From JARRKC01 sp963723965 (GTDB lineage: Bacteria > Acidobacteriota > UBA6911 > RPQK01 > JAPXNP01), in assembly GCA_963723965.1 (NCBI GenBank), contig CAVRSV010000001.1, forward strand, positions 186,001 through 250,000: a DNA stretch of 64,000 nucleotides, read 5' to 3'. The position numbers and the translations under genes were made by a program. Positions 34,569-43,367 of the stretch are shown piece after piece. A model generated the notes under the pieces. That model worked only from the letters and a program-made list of their open reading frames with translations. It searched no databases and was not told the origin of the DNA. Numbering within the stretch: position 1 is the stretch's first letter; each line of letters starts with the position of its first letter.

Positions 34569-35543
34569 ATGCAGGTAGTACAAGACATCGATCGAGTTCC
34601 TTCGCCCATTTCCCATCCGGTGATGGCAATCGGCGTCTTCGATGGTGTTCACCTGGGACACCGTGAAGTCCTGCGTGAGGTGGTCGATCGCGCCCGGGCG
34701 CGGGCGGGGACGGCCGTCGTGCTGTCCTTCTCTCCCCATCCCCAGAAGGTCATCTCTTCGGCCCAGGCGCCTCGCTTGCTCCAGACCTTCGACCAGCAGG
34801 CCGAAATGCTCGAGCGCCTCGGTGTCGACCTCTTCATCCGACTGCCCTTTACGCGCCGGCTCTCCCTTCTGACCCCCCGGGACTTCGTTCGCGAGGTCCT
34901 GGTCCGCAGCGGCATTCGCGAAGTTCTCGTGGGGGAGAACTTCCGCTTCGGTCATCGTCGGGCGGGCGATTTCGCGACGCTGCTCCGACTGGGGGAGGAG
35001 TACGGCTTTCAGGTCCGCCGGGCGCCCATCGTCCGGTTCCGGGGACAGCGGGTGAGCAGCACCTGGATCCGCGGGTTGCTGGCGGACGGGCGCGTCAGCC
35101 TCGCCAAACGGCTGCTGGGGCGACCCTATGAAGTTCGGGGAAGCATCGTCAAGGGGGCCATGCGAGGAATGAAGCTCGGATTTCCGACGGCCAACATCCG
35201 GACCGAGAATGAACTGATTCCCTCTACCGGCGTCTACGCCACCCGGGCCGCCGTGAACGGGAACCGGCTGATCGGGGCGACGAACATCGGGTTTCGACCG
35301 ACCGTCCACGGATTCACCGAGCGTGAGACGACCATCGAGACCCATCTGATTGGCTTCACGGGAGACATCTACGGCCAGGAGATGAGCCTCGAGTTCTGCT
35401 GCCGAATCCGGGGAGAGCGGCGTTTCGACAATATCGACGCTTTGATTCGACAGATCGGGGAAGATATTCTTTGGATCGAAAAGTACCGTCGGCAGATCGA
35501 CCGCCTGCCGGCATCGGGAGGGAACGACAGTGACCAGAGATGA
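34569..35543 (+). CDS. ribF: Bifunctional riboflavin kinase/FMN adenylyltransferase RibF
   Basis: 324 residues. The N-terminal adenylyltransferase has MAIGVFDGVHLGHREVL (HxGH) and an SSTWIRGLL motif; the C-terminal riboflavin kinase has GRPYEVRGSIVKGAMRGMKLGFPTANI with the PTAN motif and TNIGFRPTVHG. It converts riboflavin to FMN and FAD. It overlaps gatC by 14 bases. Confidence 0.96.
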   Translation: MQVVQDIDRVPSPISHPVMAIGVFDGVHLGHREVLREVVDRARARAGTAVVLSFSPHPQKVISSAQAPRLLQTFDQQAEMLERLGVDLFIRLPFTRRLSLLTPRDFVREVLVRSGIREVLVGENFRFGHRRAGDFATLLRLGEEYGFQVRRAPIVRFRGQRVSSTWIRGLLADGRVSLAKRLLGRPYEVRGSIVKGAMRGMKLGFPTANIRTENELIPSTGVYATRAAVNGNRLIGATNIGFRPTVHGFTERETTIETHLIGFTGDIYGQEMSLEFCCRIRGERRFDNIDALIRQIGEDILWIEKYRRQIDRLPASGGNDSDQR

Positions 35544-35820
35544 AGTCGAGCGCATTGCGCAGCTGGCCCGGCTCGAGTTCGACGAACCGGGGCTGGATCG
35601 GTTCATCCCGGGATTCGAGCAGATTCTGGGCTATTTCGAGCAGCTCGGGGGCATCGATACGGAGTCGGTTGAGCCGACCTATCATGCGGTGTGGGGCCAG
35701 GAGTTGAGTACGCCGCTGCGGGAGGACGAAACGGCTCCGTCGTTGAGCGTCGACGAAGCGGTCGGCGAGGCGCCGGATGCGCGTGACGGCTACTATCGAG
35801 TACCCAAGGTGATCGAATGA
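35530..35820 (+). CDS. gatC: Asp-tRNA(Asn)/Glu-tRNA(Gln) amidotransferase subunit C
   Basis: 96 residues from GTG 35530. VERIAQLARLEFDEPGLDRFIPGFEQILGYFEQLGGIDTESVEPTYHA is the family pattern, and the C-terminus has RDGYYRVPKVIE. GatC stabilises GatA on GatB. It overlaps gatA by 4 bases (ATGA). gatB is not in the window. Confidence 0.95.
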   Translation: MTRDEVERIAQLARLEFDEPGLDRFIPGFEQILGYFEQLGGIDTESVEPTYHAVWGQELSTPLREDETAPSLSVDEAVGEAPDARDGYYRVPKVIE

Positions 35821-37283
35821 GAGAGTGCCAGAGCTGGTCCATCCGACAGATCCGGGACGCCGTGAAGCGGCGCGATGTCTCCGTTCGTGAAATCGTGCAG
35901 GCTTCCCTGGAGAGGATCCAGGAGACCGATGAACGGCTGAAGGCCTTCCTTACGGTCGATGCCACAGCGGCCCTGGCTCAGGCGGACGAGATCGACCGTC
36001 GCCTGCAAAGCCACGAGCGCAAGCTGGGTTTCCTGACGGGGATTCCCATTGCGCTGAAGGACAACATGGTCACCCGCGGAGTCCGGACGACCTGCGGATC
36101 CAAAATCCTGGGCGACTACGTTCCGCCGTACAGTGCGACGGTCGTGCGCCGTCTCCAGGCGGACGGTGCTGTCCTGGTCGGGAAGACCAACCTCGATGAA
36201 TTCGCCATGGGTTCGAGTACGGAGAACTCCGCCTTCTCGCCGACCCGCAATCCCTGGGATCTGGAACGGGTCCCGGGCGGCTCGAGCGGCGGGTCCGCGG
36301 CGGCCGTGGGAGCGCTGCAGGTGCCCGGAGCTCTGGGCAGCGACACGGGTGGTTCCGTTCGCCAGCCCGCGGCGTTCTGCGGTGTGGTCGGCCTCAAGCC
36401 GACTTACGGGAGGGTCTCCCGGTACGGGCTGGTCGCATTCGGCTCTTCTCTGGATCAGATCGGGCCGGTGGCCCGGACCGCCCGTGATGCGGCGACGATT
36501 CTGCAGGTCATTTCGGGTCGGGATCCCCGGGACTCCACCTCGTCCGCCCGGCCCGTGGACGGGTACGTGAGCGAGATCGGAAAGGATGTGCACAACCTCC
36601 GGATCGGAGTGCCCCGGGAATGGCTCGGGGCCGGACTGGATGCGGAAGTTCTGCTGGAGGTCCAGACTGCGCTGAAGCATCTGGAGGCGCTGGGTTGCCA
36701 GGTCGAGGAAGTGAGCCTGCCCCATACCGAGTTTGCCATCGCCACGTACTACATCATCGCCCCGGCCGAGGCCAGTTCCAATCTGGCCCGCTACGACGGC
36801 GTGAAGTACGGCTACCGGAGCCCCAGGACCGAGGATCTCGAGACCATGTACACGCGGACCCGATCGGAAGGCTTCGGGGCCGAAGTGCAGCGGCGCATCA
36901 TGATCGGGACCTACGTCTTGAGCGCGGGCTACTATGACGCCTATTTCCTGAAGGCCGGCAAGGTCCGCACCCTGATCCGGCAGGACTACGCGGCCGCGTT
37001 CGAGAAGGTCGACCTGCTGGTGGGGCCGACAACGCCGACTCTTCCCTTCAGGCTGGGGGAGAAAGCCGCCGATCCCATGGCCATGTATCTGTCCGACGTC
37101 TATACGGTCACGGCCAATCTGGCGGGCATCCCGGCCCTGTCAATGCCCTGCGGATTCTCGAAGAGCAAGCTGCCCGTCGGCCTGCAGATCCTGGGCCCCC
37201 ATTTCTCGGAAGGCCTCATGCTGCGCCTCGCCCACGCCCTGGAAACGGACTTGGCCCTGGAGTTCCCCGACCCCGCCGTGTGA
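35817..37283 (+). CDS. gatA: Asp-tRNA(Asn)/Glu-tRNA(Gln) amidotransferase subunit A
   Basis: 488 residues with the amidase Ser-cisSer-Lys triad: Lys in GIPIALKDNM, cis-Ser in PGGSSGGSAAAV and nucleophile Ser in GSDTGGSVRQPAAF. It releases ammonia from glutamine for transamidation of mischarged Glu-tRNA(Gln) or Asp-tRNA(Asn). It supports use of the indirect pathway in this organism; gltX at 44116 is probably then non-discriminating. No gatB follows; the next gene is convergent. Confidence 0.97.
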   Translation: MRECQSWSIRQIRDAVKRRDVSVREIVQASLERIQETDERLKAFLTVDATAALAQADEIDRRLQSHERKLGFLTGIPIALKDNMVTRGVRTTCGSKILGDYVPPYSATVVRRLQADGAVLVGKTNLDEFAMGSSTENSAFSPTRNPWDLERVPGGSSGGSAAAVGALQVPGALGSDTGGSVRQPAAFCGVVGLKPTYGRVSRYGLVAFGSSLDQIGPVARTARDAATILQVISGRDPRDSTSSARPVDGYVSEIGKDVHNLRIGVPREWLGAGLDAEVLLEVQTALKHLEALGCQVEEVSLPHTEFAIATYYIIAPAEASSNLARYDGVKYGYRSPRTEDLETMYTRTRSEGFGAEVQRRIMIGTYVLSAGYYDAYFLKAGKVRTLIRQDYAAAFEKVDLLVGPTTPTLPFRLGEKAADPMAMYLSDVYTVTANLAGIPALSMPCGFSKSKLPVGLQILGPHFSEGLMLRLAHALETDLALEFPDPAV

Positions 37284-37445
37284 CCCAATTGGTGACACGC
37301 ACGCAATTCAATCGTAAAGTGCTATCAATAAAGGATTCTGAGGCCGGTCTGGCACCGATTAGCGAAATTCCCGAATTGGGAGTCCGGCCGGGACTTGCGT
37401 GAATTCCCGTCCCCGTTTGGAGGACCCTCGGCAGTCAAGCCGGTG

Positions 37446-38255
37446 CTAACGATGGACCAGGGTCCCCGTTTCGGCTTCCAGACAACGGGCCAGGGCGCCC
37501 TCCTGCAGTCCGCTCAGTACCTGAAATGCTTCGACTCCTTCCTCGAGCAGGCGAATCGCGTTCTGCACTTTGGGAATCATGCCGTCCAGGAAGACACCGT
37601 CCTCGAGGAAGCGGCGGGCTTCTTCGAGAGCCAGATCCGGGAGCCGTGTTTCCGGGTCGGAGGGATCCAGGTAGATCCCGTCGACATCCGACACGGCGAC
37701 CAGGCGATCGGCGCGCAGCGCCAGGCTGAGCTCGGTCGCCAGGGTATCTGCGTTGATATTGAGGACCTGACCCTCCGGAGTTCGGCACAGACAGCTGACT
37801 ACGGGAACGAAACCAGCCAGCCAGAGCGCATCGATCAAGCGGGGATCGATGGCCGTAATCTCGCCGACATACCCGAAATCGACCGTCTGAGCCTGTCCGT
37901 CGATGGTGAGGCTGAGCGGTGGCCGCCGCCGGCTGGTTGTCAGGCCCCCATCGAAGGCGGAGACCCCGACGGCGCGGACGCCGGAGGCCAACAGGCTGAC
38001 GGTAAGGTCCGTGTTGACCCCACCGAAAACCTTCTTGGCAGCGTCCAGCGTCGCGGCATCGGTGACCCGGCGTCCCTGGATCTGGATAACGGGGATCCCC
38101 GCCCGTTGACAGAACTCGGATAACTGCTTGCCGGCTCCGTGAATCAGCAGGATCCGATGCCCCTGTCGGGTCAGGGACTCGATCTGGCGACCCAGTGAGT
38201 GCCGGAGGGAGTCCTGTTCCAGAACCTTTCCGCTCAGCTTCAGAACGAGCTTCAT
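37446..38255 (-). CDS. argB: Acetylglutamate kinase-family protein, atypical glycine loops
   Basis: 269 residues of the amino-acid kinase fold. The substrate/nucleotide elements VDFGYVGEI, NINADTLATELSLAL, VSDVDGIY and DGMIPKVQNAI (catalytic Lys) are present. Two conserved glycine loops differ: KxGG is KLSGK and HGGG is HGAG. It phosphorylates N-acetylglutamate (or a related N-acyl form) in arginine synthesis. It is last in the operon, overlapping argD by 4 bases. The changes may signal altered substrate or feedback behaviour. Confidence 0.85.
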   Translation of the reverse strand: MKLVLKLSGKVLEQDSLRHSLGRQIESLTRQGHRILLIHGAGKQLSEFCQRAGIPVIQIQGRRVTDAATLDAAKKVFGGVNTDLTVSLLASGVRAVGVSAFDGGLTTSRRRPPLSLTIDGQAQTVDFGYVGEITAIDPRLIDALWLAGFVPVVSCLCRTPEGQVLNINADTLATELSLALRADRLVAVSDVDGIYLDPSDPETRLPDLALEEARRFLEDGVFLDGMIPKVQNAIRLLEEGVEAFQVLSGLQEGALARCLEAETGTLVHR

Positions 38256-39412
38256 ATCGAAAGCATCCCTCCAACGAATCGATCGACTTCGGCTCGGCCC
38301 AGGGTCAATGCGGGCATCAGCCGGAGGACCTCCGGATCATAGGAGGTTCCCGCCAGGATGCCCTGTTCGAACAAGCTCTTTTGCACCGCTTTCGCGGTCT
38401 GTCCGTGCAGGCTGATTCCGATCAGAAAACCCTCTCCCCGGACTTCCTTCAACCGGGGGACCGCGGCAAGCTGCTGCGACAGGTAGTGTGAGACTTCGGT
38501 GACGTTCTCGAGGAGATTCTCCTCTTCGAGAACCGAGAGGGTTGCCAGAATGGCCGCACAGGCGGCGGGGTTCCCGCCGAACGTAGAACCCAGGTCTCCC
38601 TTGTTGACCTGGGAGGCCAGTTCGCTGCTGACGAGCAGCGCGGCTGCGGGATAGCCCGAGGCGATCCCCTTGGCCAGGCTCGTGAGGTCCGGCCGGACTC
38701 CGATCTTCTGAGAATAGAGGAAGGTCCCTCCGGTCCGGCCGACGCCCGTCTGGATCTCGTCAAAGATCAGGAGGGCGCCCTTGTTCCGGCAAGCCTGCTC
38801 GATGGCCTGCAGAACCTCGACGGGGATCACTACCACGCCGCCCATGCTCTGAATCGGCTCGACCAGGACCGCTGCGGTGGTCTCGGAGATCTGCTCGGGG
38901 ATCGAGGACGCCGGCAGGACCCGGTGCGACGGCACGGGCGTATTCAGGTACTCACGGTAGTGGGAGATGCCGGTTGCCGAAAGACTGCCGTAGGTCCGAC
39001 CGTGGAAAGAGCCCTGGCAGGAGATCACCTCGCTCCGCCCGGTCAAGGCACGGGCGAGCTTGATCGCATTCTCGTTGGCCTCGGCCCCGGAATTCACGAG
39101 GAAGGCCTGGTGGTAGGGCTCGCAGAATTGGATCAGCTTTTCCAGAGCACGGCCGCGGACGGTGCTGTAGGTGGCATTCGAGTAGAAGATCAACTCCCGG
39201 AGCTGGCGGCTGACTGCGTCAACAACCTTGGGATGGCAGTGGCCCGTCGAGGTGACGGCATGACCGGCGTAGAGATCCAGAAAACGCCGGCCCTGCTGGT
39301 CGAAGACGTAGCAGCCCTCACCGCGATCCACGACGAGCGGGAGTTTTGCATACACATTGAGCTGGTATCGATCTTCCAGTTCCACGACGGAGGGGGCATT
39401 GGATATTTTCAT
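38252..39412 (-). CDS. argD: Acetylornithine aminotransferase
   Basis: 386 residues, class III aminotransferase. FLDLYAGHAVTSTGHCHPKVV, NSGAEANENAIKLAR, the CQGSFHGRTYGSLSATG segment, LLIFDEIQTGVGRTG and the PLP lysine in TSLAKGIASGYP are all present. It transaminates N-acetylglutamate semialdehyde. LysJ or succinyl-ornithine enzymes look similar; the neighbouring argC and argB favour ArgD. Confidence 0.94.
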   Translation of the reverse strand: MKISNAPSVVELEDRYQLNVYAKLPLVVDRGEGCYVFDQQGRRFLDLYAGHAVTSTGHCHPKVVDAVSRQLRELIFYSNATYSTVRGRALEKLIQFCEPYHQAFLVNSGAEANENAIKLARALTGRSEVISCQGSFHGRTYGSLSATGISHYREYLNTPVPSHRVLPASSIPEQISETTAAVLVEPIQSMGGVVVIPVEVLQAIEQACRNKGALLIFDEIQTGVGRTGGTFLYSQKIGVRPDLTSLAKGIASGYPAAALLVSSELASQVNKGDLGSTFGGNPAACAAILATLSVLEEENLLENVTEVSHYLSQQLAAVPRLKEVRGEGFLIGISLHGQTAKAVQKSLFEQGILAGTSYDPEVLRLMPALTLGRAEVDRFVGGMLSI

Positions 39413-39415
39413 GGC

Positions 39416-40426
39416 TCAGGGGAAAAGGGGTGCTTGATCGATGGCCGTGGTCTCCGGGAAGCCACAGAGAAGGTTCATGTTCTGCACTGCCTGCCCGGCG
39501 GCTCCCTTCTGCAGATTGTCGAGCGCCGACCAGACGATCAGGTGATCTTCATCGGTCGCAATCGCCAGGTCGACGAAGTTGGAATGTTCCACGTTGCTGC
39601 TGTCGGGCATGTCGGGGATCCAGCGAATGAACGGCTCGCTCCCATAGTAACGGGCATAGAGTTCCTCCACTTCCCGAGCCGATCGGTGGGTCTTCAGCTT
39701 CAGATAGTGACTGGCGAAGATCCCTCGCACCAGCGGAGTCGAGTGGGCCTGGAACACCAGCGGATTCCGCGGATTGTCCAGGATCTGCCGCATCTCGGGC
39801 AGGTGCTGGTGGGCGAACGGCTTGTAGGGGAACACCGAGTGGCTGCGCCGGGGATGATGCGTCCCCGGAGAGGGCGTCCGGCCCGCTCCCGACGACCCGG
39901 TCTTGGAATCGACGAAGACGCTTCCCTCGATCCAGCCTTCACGATAGAGCGGGTACAGTGCCAGGATCGTTGCAGTGGCGAAGCAACCGGGGTTCGCGAC
40001 CCGGGTTTTCCCGCGGAGGCTGTCGCGATTGATCTCCGGGAGTCCGTAGACGAATTCGGGCTGGCTTTCAAGGGCGGTCATGGGAAACCCATAGTATCGC
40101 TCGAATTCGTGCGGATCCCGCAGGCGGAAGTCTCCGCTGAGATCGATCACGATCAGCTCCGCGGGAAGCTTGGGAACGACGCGCATCGCCTCACCATGGG
40201 GCAGCGCCAGAAACATCACGTCGGGCTTCGACGCCAGCAGATCCTCGAGCGGCGAGAAGCTCAGGTCAATGATCCCGCGCAGGTGGGGATAGAGGCGGCA
40301 GACTTCCGCGCCTGCGTGCTGTTCGGAGGAAACCGCCTGGATGCGGACGTGGGGGTGGCGCAACAGCACGCTCATCAATTCCAGGCCACCGTAGCCGGAG
40401 CCACCGGCAATTGCAGCGTTCAACAT
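39416..40426 (-). CDS. argC: N-acetyl-gamma-glutamyl-phosphate reductase
   Basis: ATG 40426 gives 336 residues; it overlaps the upstream P-loop gene by 7 bases. GGSGYGGLELMSVLLRHP is the NADP-binding turn, ANPGCFATATIL holds the catalytic cysteine, and SGAGRTPSPGTHHPRR and YKPFAHQHLPEM are the substrate loop and the catalytic histidine region. It reduces the acyl phosphate made by ArgB. The HHP loop also recalls LysY-type enzymes, so an alternative acyl carrier cannot be fully excluded. Confidence 0.93.
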   Translation of the reverse strand: MLNAAIAGGSGYGGLELMSVLLRHPHVRIQAVSSEQHAGAEVCRLYPHLRGIIDLSFSPLEDLLASKPDVMFLALPHGEAMRVVPKLPAELIVIDLSGDFRLRDPHEFERYYGFPMTALESQPEFVYGLPEINRDSLRGKTRVANPGCFATATILALYPLYREGWIEGSVFVDSKTGSSGAGRTPSPGTHHPRRSHSVFPYKPFAHQHLPEMRQILDNPRNPLVFQAHSTPLVRGIFASHYLKLKTHRSAREVEELYARYYGSEPFIRWIPDMPDSSNVEHSNFVDLAIATDEDHLIVWSALDNLQKGAAGQAVQNMNLLCGFPETTAIDQAPLFP

Positions 40427-41502
40427 GGACGCAGGCTCTTCAAGACGAAGCTGCACAGCTTTCCGGAGCTGTCGAACGGATTGGCAGCGGCCACGCCCCA
40501 GTTGTTCTCGATGTACTTCACGCCTTCGCCGCTGTCGGTGACCGGTCCCGAGATCAGGAGAGGCTGCCGGTTCGTGTCGATTCCATTCTGCCGCAGCCAT
40601 TCCAGGGCGCCCCAGCTGCCCATCAAATCGTTGGCGCAGATGATCATGCAGACCTGCCGACTGAACAGTTCCTTATCGGCAAACAGCGAGGAGACGTGGT
40701 ACCCGCCGAGAATACCGTCGCCCATTTCCAGCACGATGAAATCCGGCTTGGGCTGAGCCAGGTGGTGGACGATCGAGCGGGCGACCGGCACGAGGGACGG
40801 CACGTCGGCGCTCGAAGGGAGGCCGAAGTCATGGAAGCTGAGCACTTTGTTCGAACCCGAGTCCTTCATCACGTTGAGATCGCGGCGACACGCGACGCCT
40901 GCCACCTTGCCGGCGTGAATGCCGAAACCGCGCTTGCTGAAGGCCTCGATAATGGTCCGGCAGACGGTGGTCTTTCCCGAGTTCATACATGTACCGAGGA
41001 CGAACACCAGGGGAACATTGGGGAGCGTCTCCTCGATGAACGGCAGAGCGGCATCGTTCAGGTTGACCGGGCGCTCGTCTTCGATGACCGTGCCCAGATA
41101 GGTCAGCAGCGTCGGCCATTCGAGGTTCCGGTGAAAGGCCGTGCACTCACCAATCACGCCTCCCTTGTTGAGAAGCTGAATGGTCTGACCGACAAAAAGC
41201 GGGTGAGGAACGTCGCCCGAGAAGCCGTGGAGTGCGCGGCGGGTGCCGAGTGCGCCCACGATGGTCATTCCCGGCTCCAGGATCACGTCGGTGCCATCGG
41301 GCAGCTCCAGCGCCGGATACACCGGATTGACTTCTTCCACTCTCGCCAGGACCACATCTCCGGCCCTCGGGTTGGCAAGTTCTGCCGTTTCCAGTGGGGC
41401 TCGCAGACTGAGCCGGCCGGCACAGGAGCTGATGTAATCGGGAGGGGTATCTCCCGTGAGATTGACGGCTGCCATCGAGTTGGGGAAGCTATGTAATTGC
41501 AT
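40420..41502 (-). CDS. Uncharacterised P-loop NTPase (DUF1611/MobB-like) heading the arginine operon
   Basis: ATG 41502 gives 360 residues; AAGGA lies about 15 bases upstream and may be held in a small UUCG hairpin. Residues about 40-110 form a beta-rich domain (GDVVLARVEEVNPVYPALEL). The NTPase part begins at about 170 with LVFVLGTCMNSGKTT, a Walker A variant (GT-x4-GKT) like that of DUF1611 proteins, then AGKVAGVACRRDLN, DFIVLEMGDGILGG and CANDLMGSWGALEWL. It is the first gene of the operon and overlaps argC, so a link to arginine synthesis is likely, but no function is known to me. Confidence 0.72.
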   Translation of the reverse strand: MQLHSFPNSMAAVNLTGDTPPDYISSCAGRLSLRAPLETAELANPRAGDVVLARVEEVNPVYPALELPDGTDVILEPGMTIVGALGTRRALHGFSGDVPHPLFVGQTIQLLNKGGVIGECTAFHRNLEWPTLLTYLGTVIEDERPVNLNDAALPFIEETLPNVPLVFVLGTCMNSGKTTVCRTIIEAFSKRGFGIHAGKVAGVACRRDLNVMKDSGSNKVLSFHDFGLPSSADVPSLVPVARSIVHHLAQPKPDFIVLEMGDGILGGYHVSSLFADKELFSRQVCMIICANDLMGSWGALEWLRQNGIDTNRQPLLISGPVTDSGEGVKYIENNWGVAAANPFDSSGKLCSFVLKSLRPC

Positions 41503-41630
41503 GGAAATACGAATATTCCTTTCGGGTGCGATTGAATTCGGTGCAGGCAGAGGCTTGGAATCAGCGCCTAACGCGGATGCGCCTGGATTGCAGGATACTG
41601 GTAATCGAAGCAAATAGGCACTGCATAGAT

Positions 41631-41644
41631 TGCATAATTATACA
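41631..41644. promoter_or_regulatory. Candidate ArgR operator (ARG box)
   Basis: TGCATAATTATACA matches the ARG box TGAATwwwwATTCA at all positions but the third and twelfth, and those two changes are symmetric in place (12 of 14 positions palindromic). It covers the -10 element of the arginine operon. Another TGCAT begins at 41622, nine bases away, hinting at a second half-site. Confidence 0.6.
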
Positions 41645-41664
41645 GGATGATCGAGCCGATGCAA
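41637..41664 (-). promoter_or_regulatory. Promoter of the P-loop/argCDB operon
   Basis: On the minus strand: TTGCAT (41664-41659), 16-base spacer, perfect TATAAT (41642-41637). Transcription would start near 41630, giving a leader of about 128 bases. The -10 lies inside the ARG-box-like palindrome. Confidence 0.6.
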
Positions 41665-41684
41665 GTCCAATCTCGCCGATCGGA

Positions 41685-42548
41685 CTATTTTTCGGGTTCG
41701 GAGGGGGCATTCGAGGGGCGGGAAACTGCCCGATAGACTTCCTGGCGGCTCAGGCCCAGTTCGGTCGCGGCCCGTCGCACCGCATCCTTCCTTGACAGCC
41801 CGAGCACTTGGACGAGGCCCGCGACGTAGCAGCCGACATCTATACCCAGGACGTCGTCGCTGGTGGGGGCCTCGTCCCGCGCTCCCTGAATGACCAGGGT
41901 GTACTCGCCCCGGGGTTCTCGATCCTGGAGTCGGACACGTACTTCGCTGAGAGGGCCGTAGAGGGACTCCTCGTGGAGTTTCGTCATTTCTCGAATCAGA
42001 AAGCAGGGACGGTCTCCCAGGAGCCGTTCGACCTGCTCGAGGGTGTTCCGAAGTCGGTGGGGCGCCAGATAGTAGACGAGGGTCGCCCGGCAGGACGCCA
42101 CCGGCGCGAGCTGCTTTTCGAGGATGGATGGCCGGGAGCCGAGAAAGCCGCCGAAGAGAATCTGGTCTGTGGGGAGTCCGCAAACCGACGCGGCGGCAGC
42201 CCCGGCAAACGGGCCGGGAATCGGAACCACCGGCACTCCCTCCTCGCGGCAGGACTTGACGAGACGATAGCCAGGATCGGAAAGGAGCGGCGTCCCGGCA
42301 TCCGAGACCAGTGCCAGGGACTGTCCCTTGCGGAGGTGGCGCAGCAGCGCCACCGACTTGGTGTCTTCGTTGTGTTCGTGGTAGCTCGTCGTGGGGGTGG
42401 AAAGCTGAAAGCGGCTCAGCATCTTGCGCGTGTGGCGGGTATCCTCGCAGGCTATCAGATCCACGCGCGACAGTACTTCGAGGGCCCTCATTCCGAGGTC
42501 CTCGAGGTTCCCGATCGGAGTGGCCACCACGTACAGGGTTCCGGACAT
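41685..42548 (-). CDS. rsmI: 16S rRNA (cytidine1402-2'-O)-methyltransferase RsmI
   Basis: 287 residues, tetrapyrrole-methylase fold: GTLYVVATPIGNLEDLGMRAL, the CEDTRHTRKML motif, LVSDAGTPLLSDPGYRLV and GPFAGAAAASVCGLPTD. The C-terminal helix-turn-helix extension (SRKDAVRRAATELGLSRQEVYR) is normal for the family. It methylates C1402 in the 16S decoding centre. It begins 20 bases after pdxJ on the same strand. Confidence 0.95.
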   Translation of the reverse strand: MSGTLYVVATPIGNLEDLGMRALEVLSRVDLIACEDTRHTRKMLSRFQLSTPTTSYHEHNEDTKSVALLRHLRKGQSLALVSDAGTPLLSDPGYRLVKSCREEGVPVVPIPGPFAGAAAASVCGLPTDQILFGGFLGSRPSILEKQLAPVASCRATLVYYLAPHRLRNTLEQVERLLGDRPCFLIREMTKLHEESLYGPLSEVRVRLQDREPRGEYTLVIQGARDEAPTSDDVLGIDVGCYVAGLVQVLGLSRKDAVRRAATELGLSRQEVYRAVSRPSNAPSEPEK

Positions 42549-42567
42549 ACTCCAGCCCCCGTCTCCC

Positions 42568-43317
42568 TCAATCCTCGAAGAACTCGCCCCGCATGGCGCG
42601 CATCATGTCCCGGACGGCCCGGTCCATTCCCGCCAAAACGGCCCGGGCGATGATGCTGTGTCCGATGTTGAGTTCCTCGATCTCGGGAATCGAGCTAACC
42701 GGAAACACGTTGCGGTAGGTCAGTCCGTGTCCGGCCAGCACACGGAGTCCCCGCGAGGCCGCCTCCTCGGCCGCCTCCGTCAGGCGCTCCAGCTCATCCT
42801 CGAAAAGGGGATCCCACTCCTTGACTCCCTTGGGAACCGCTCGCGAGTAGGCAGCCGTATTGAGCTCGATCATGCCGGCCCCGATCTCGGCCGATGCCTC
42901 GATCTGGTCCAGAGCGGGATCGATGAAAAGAGAGACTCCGATCCCGGCTTCCCGCAGTTCCCGGATACTCCGGGTCAATTCCTGGCTGTGCGTGACGGCG
43001 TCCAGCCCCCCTTCGGTCGTGATCTCACCTGGAGATTCGGGGACGAGCGTCACCGTGTCGGGCTTGATCTGCCGGGCCAGGTCGAGCATCTCCCGTGTGA
43101 TGGCCATTTCGATGTTCAGCCTCGTCTGGATCGTTTCCCGGAGCAAATGAACGTCCCGGTCCTTGATATGGCGGCGATCCCCTCTCAGGTGAACGGTGAT
43201 GCCGTGGGCCCCGGCCTGCTCCGACAGAAATGCGGCTGAAACCGGATCCGGTTCGAGGGCCCTGCGCGCCTCCCGAATCGTGGCGACGTGGTCGATGTTC
43301 ACTCCAAGCTTGGTCAT
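42568..43317 (-). CDS. pdxJ: Pyridoxine 5'-phosphate synthase
   Basis: ATG 43317 follows GGAGGGGGAC and gives 249 residues. KLGVNIDHVATIREARR, GITVHLRGDRRHIKDRDV, VTLVPESPGEITTEGG and GHGLTYRNV are the family motifs. It condenses 1-deoxyxylulose 5-phosphate with aminoacetone phosphate to make vitamin B6, so the cell uses the DXP-dependent B6 pathway. Confidence 0.96.
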   Translation of the reverse strand: MTKLGVNIDHVATIREARRALEPDPVSAAFLSEQAGAHGITVHLRGDRRHIKDRDVHLLRETIQTRLNIEMAITREMLDLARQIKPDTVTLVPESPGEITTEGGLDAVTHSQELTRSIRELREAGIGVSLFIDPALDQIEASAEIGAGMIELNTAAYSRAVPKGVKEWDPLFEDELERLTEAAEEAASRGLRVLAGHGLTYRNVFPVSSIPEIEELNIGHSIIARAVLAGMDRAVRDMMRAMRGEFFED

Positions 43318-43367
43318 GATGCCGTCCCCCTCCGGGATTTCGGCTCCCGGCAAAACCGGGCCCGGGC

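Noticed and set aside
33756..35606. 616-codon open frame on the minus strand
   Set aside because: It runs antisense to the metallo-hydrolase and ribF, both with clear motifs.
38924..40756. 610-codon open frame on the plus strand
   Set aside because: Antisense to argD, argC and the P-loop gene; no recognisable domain.
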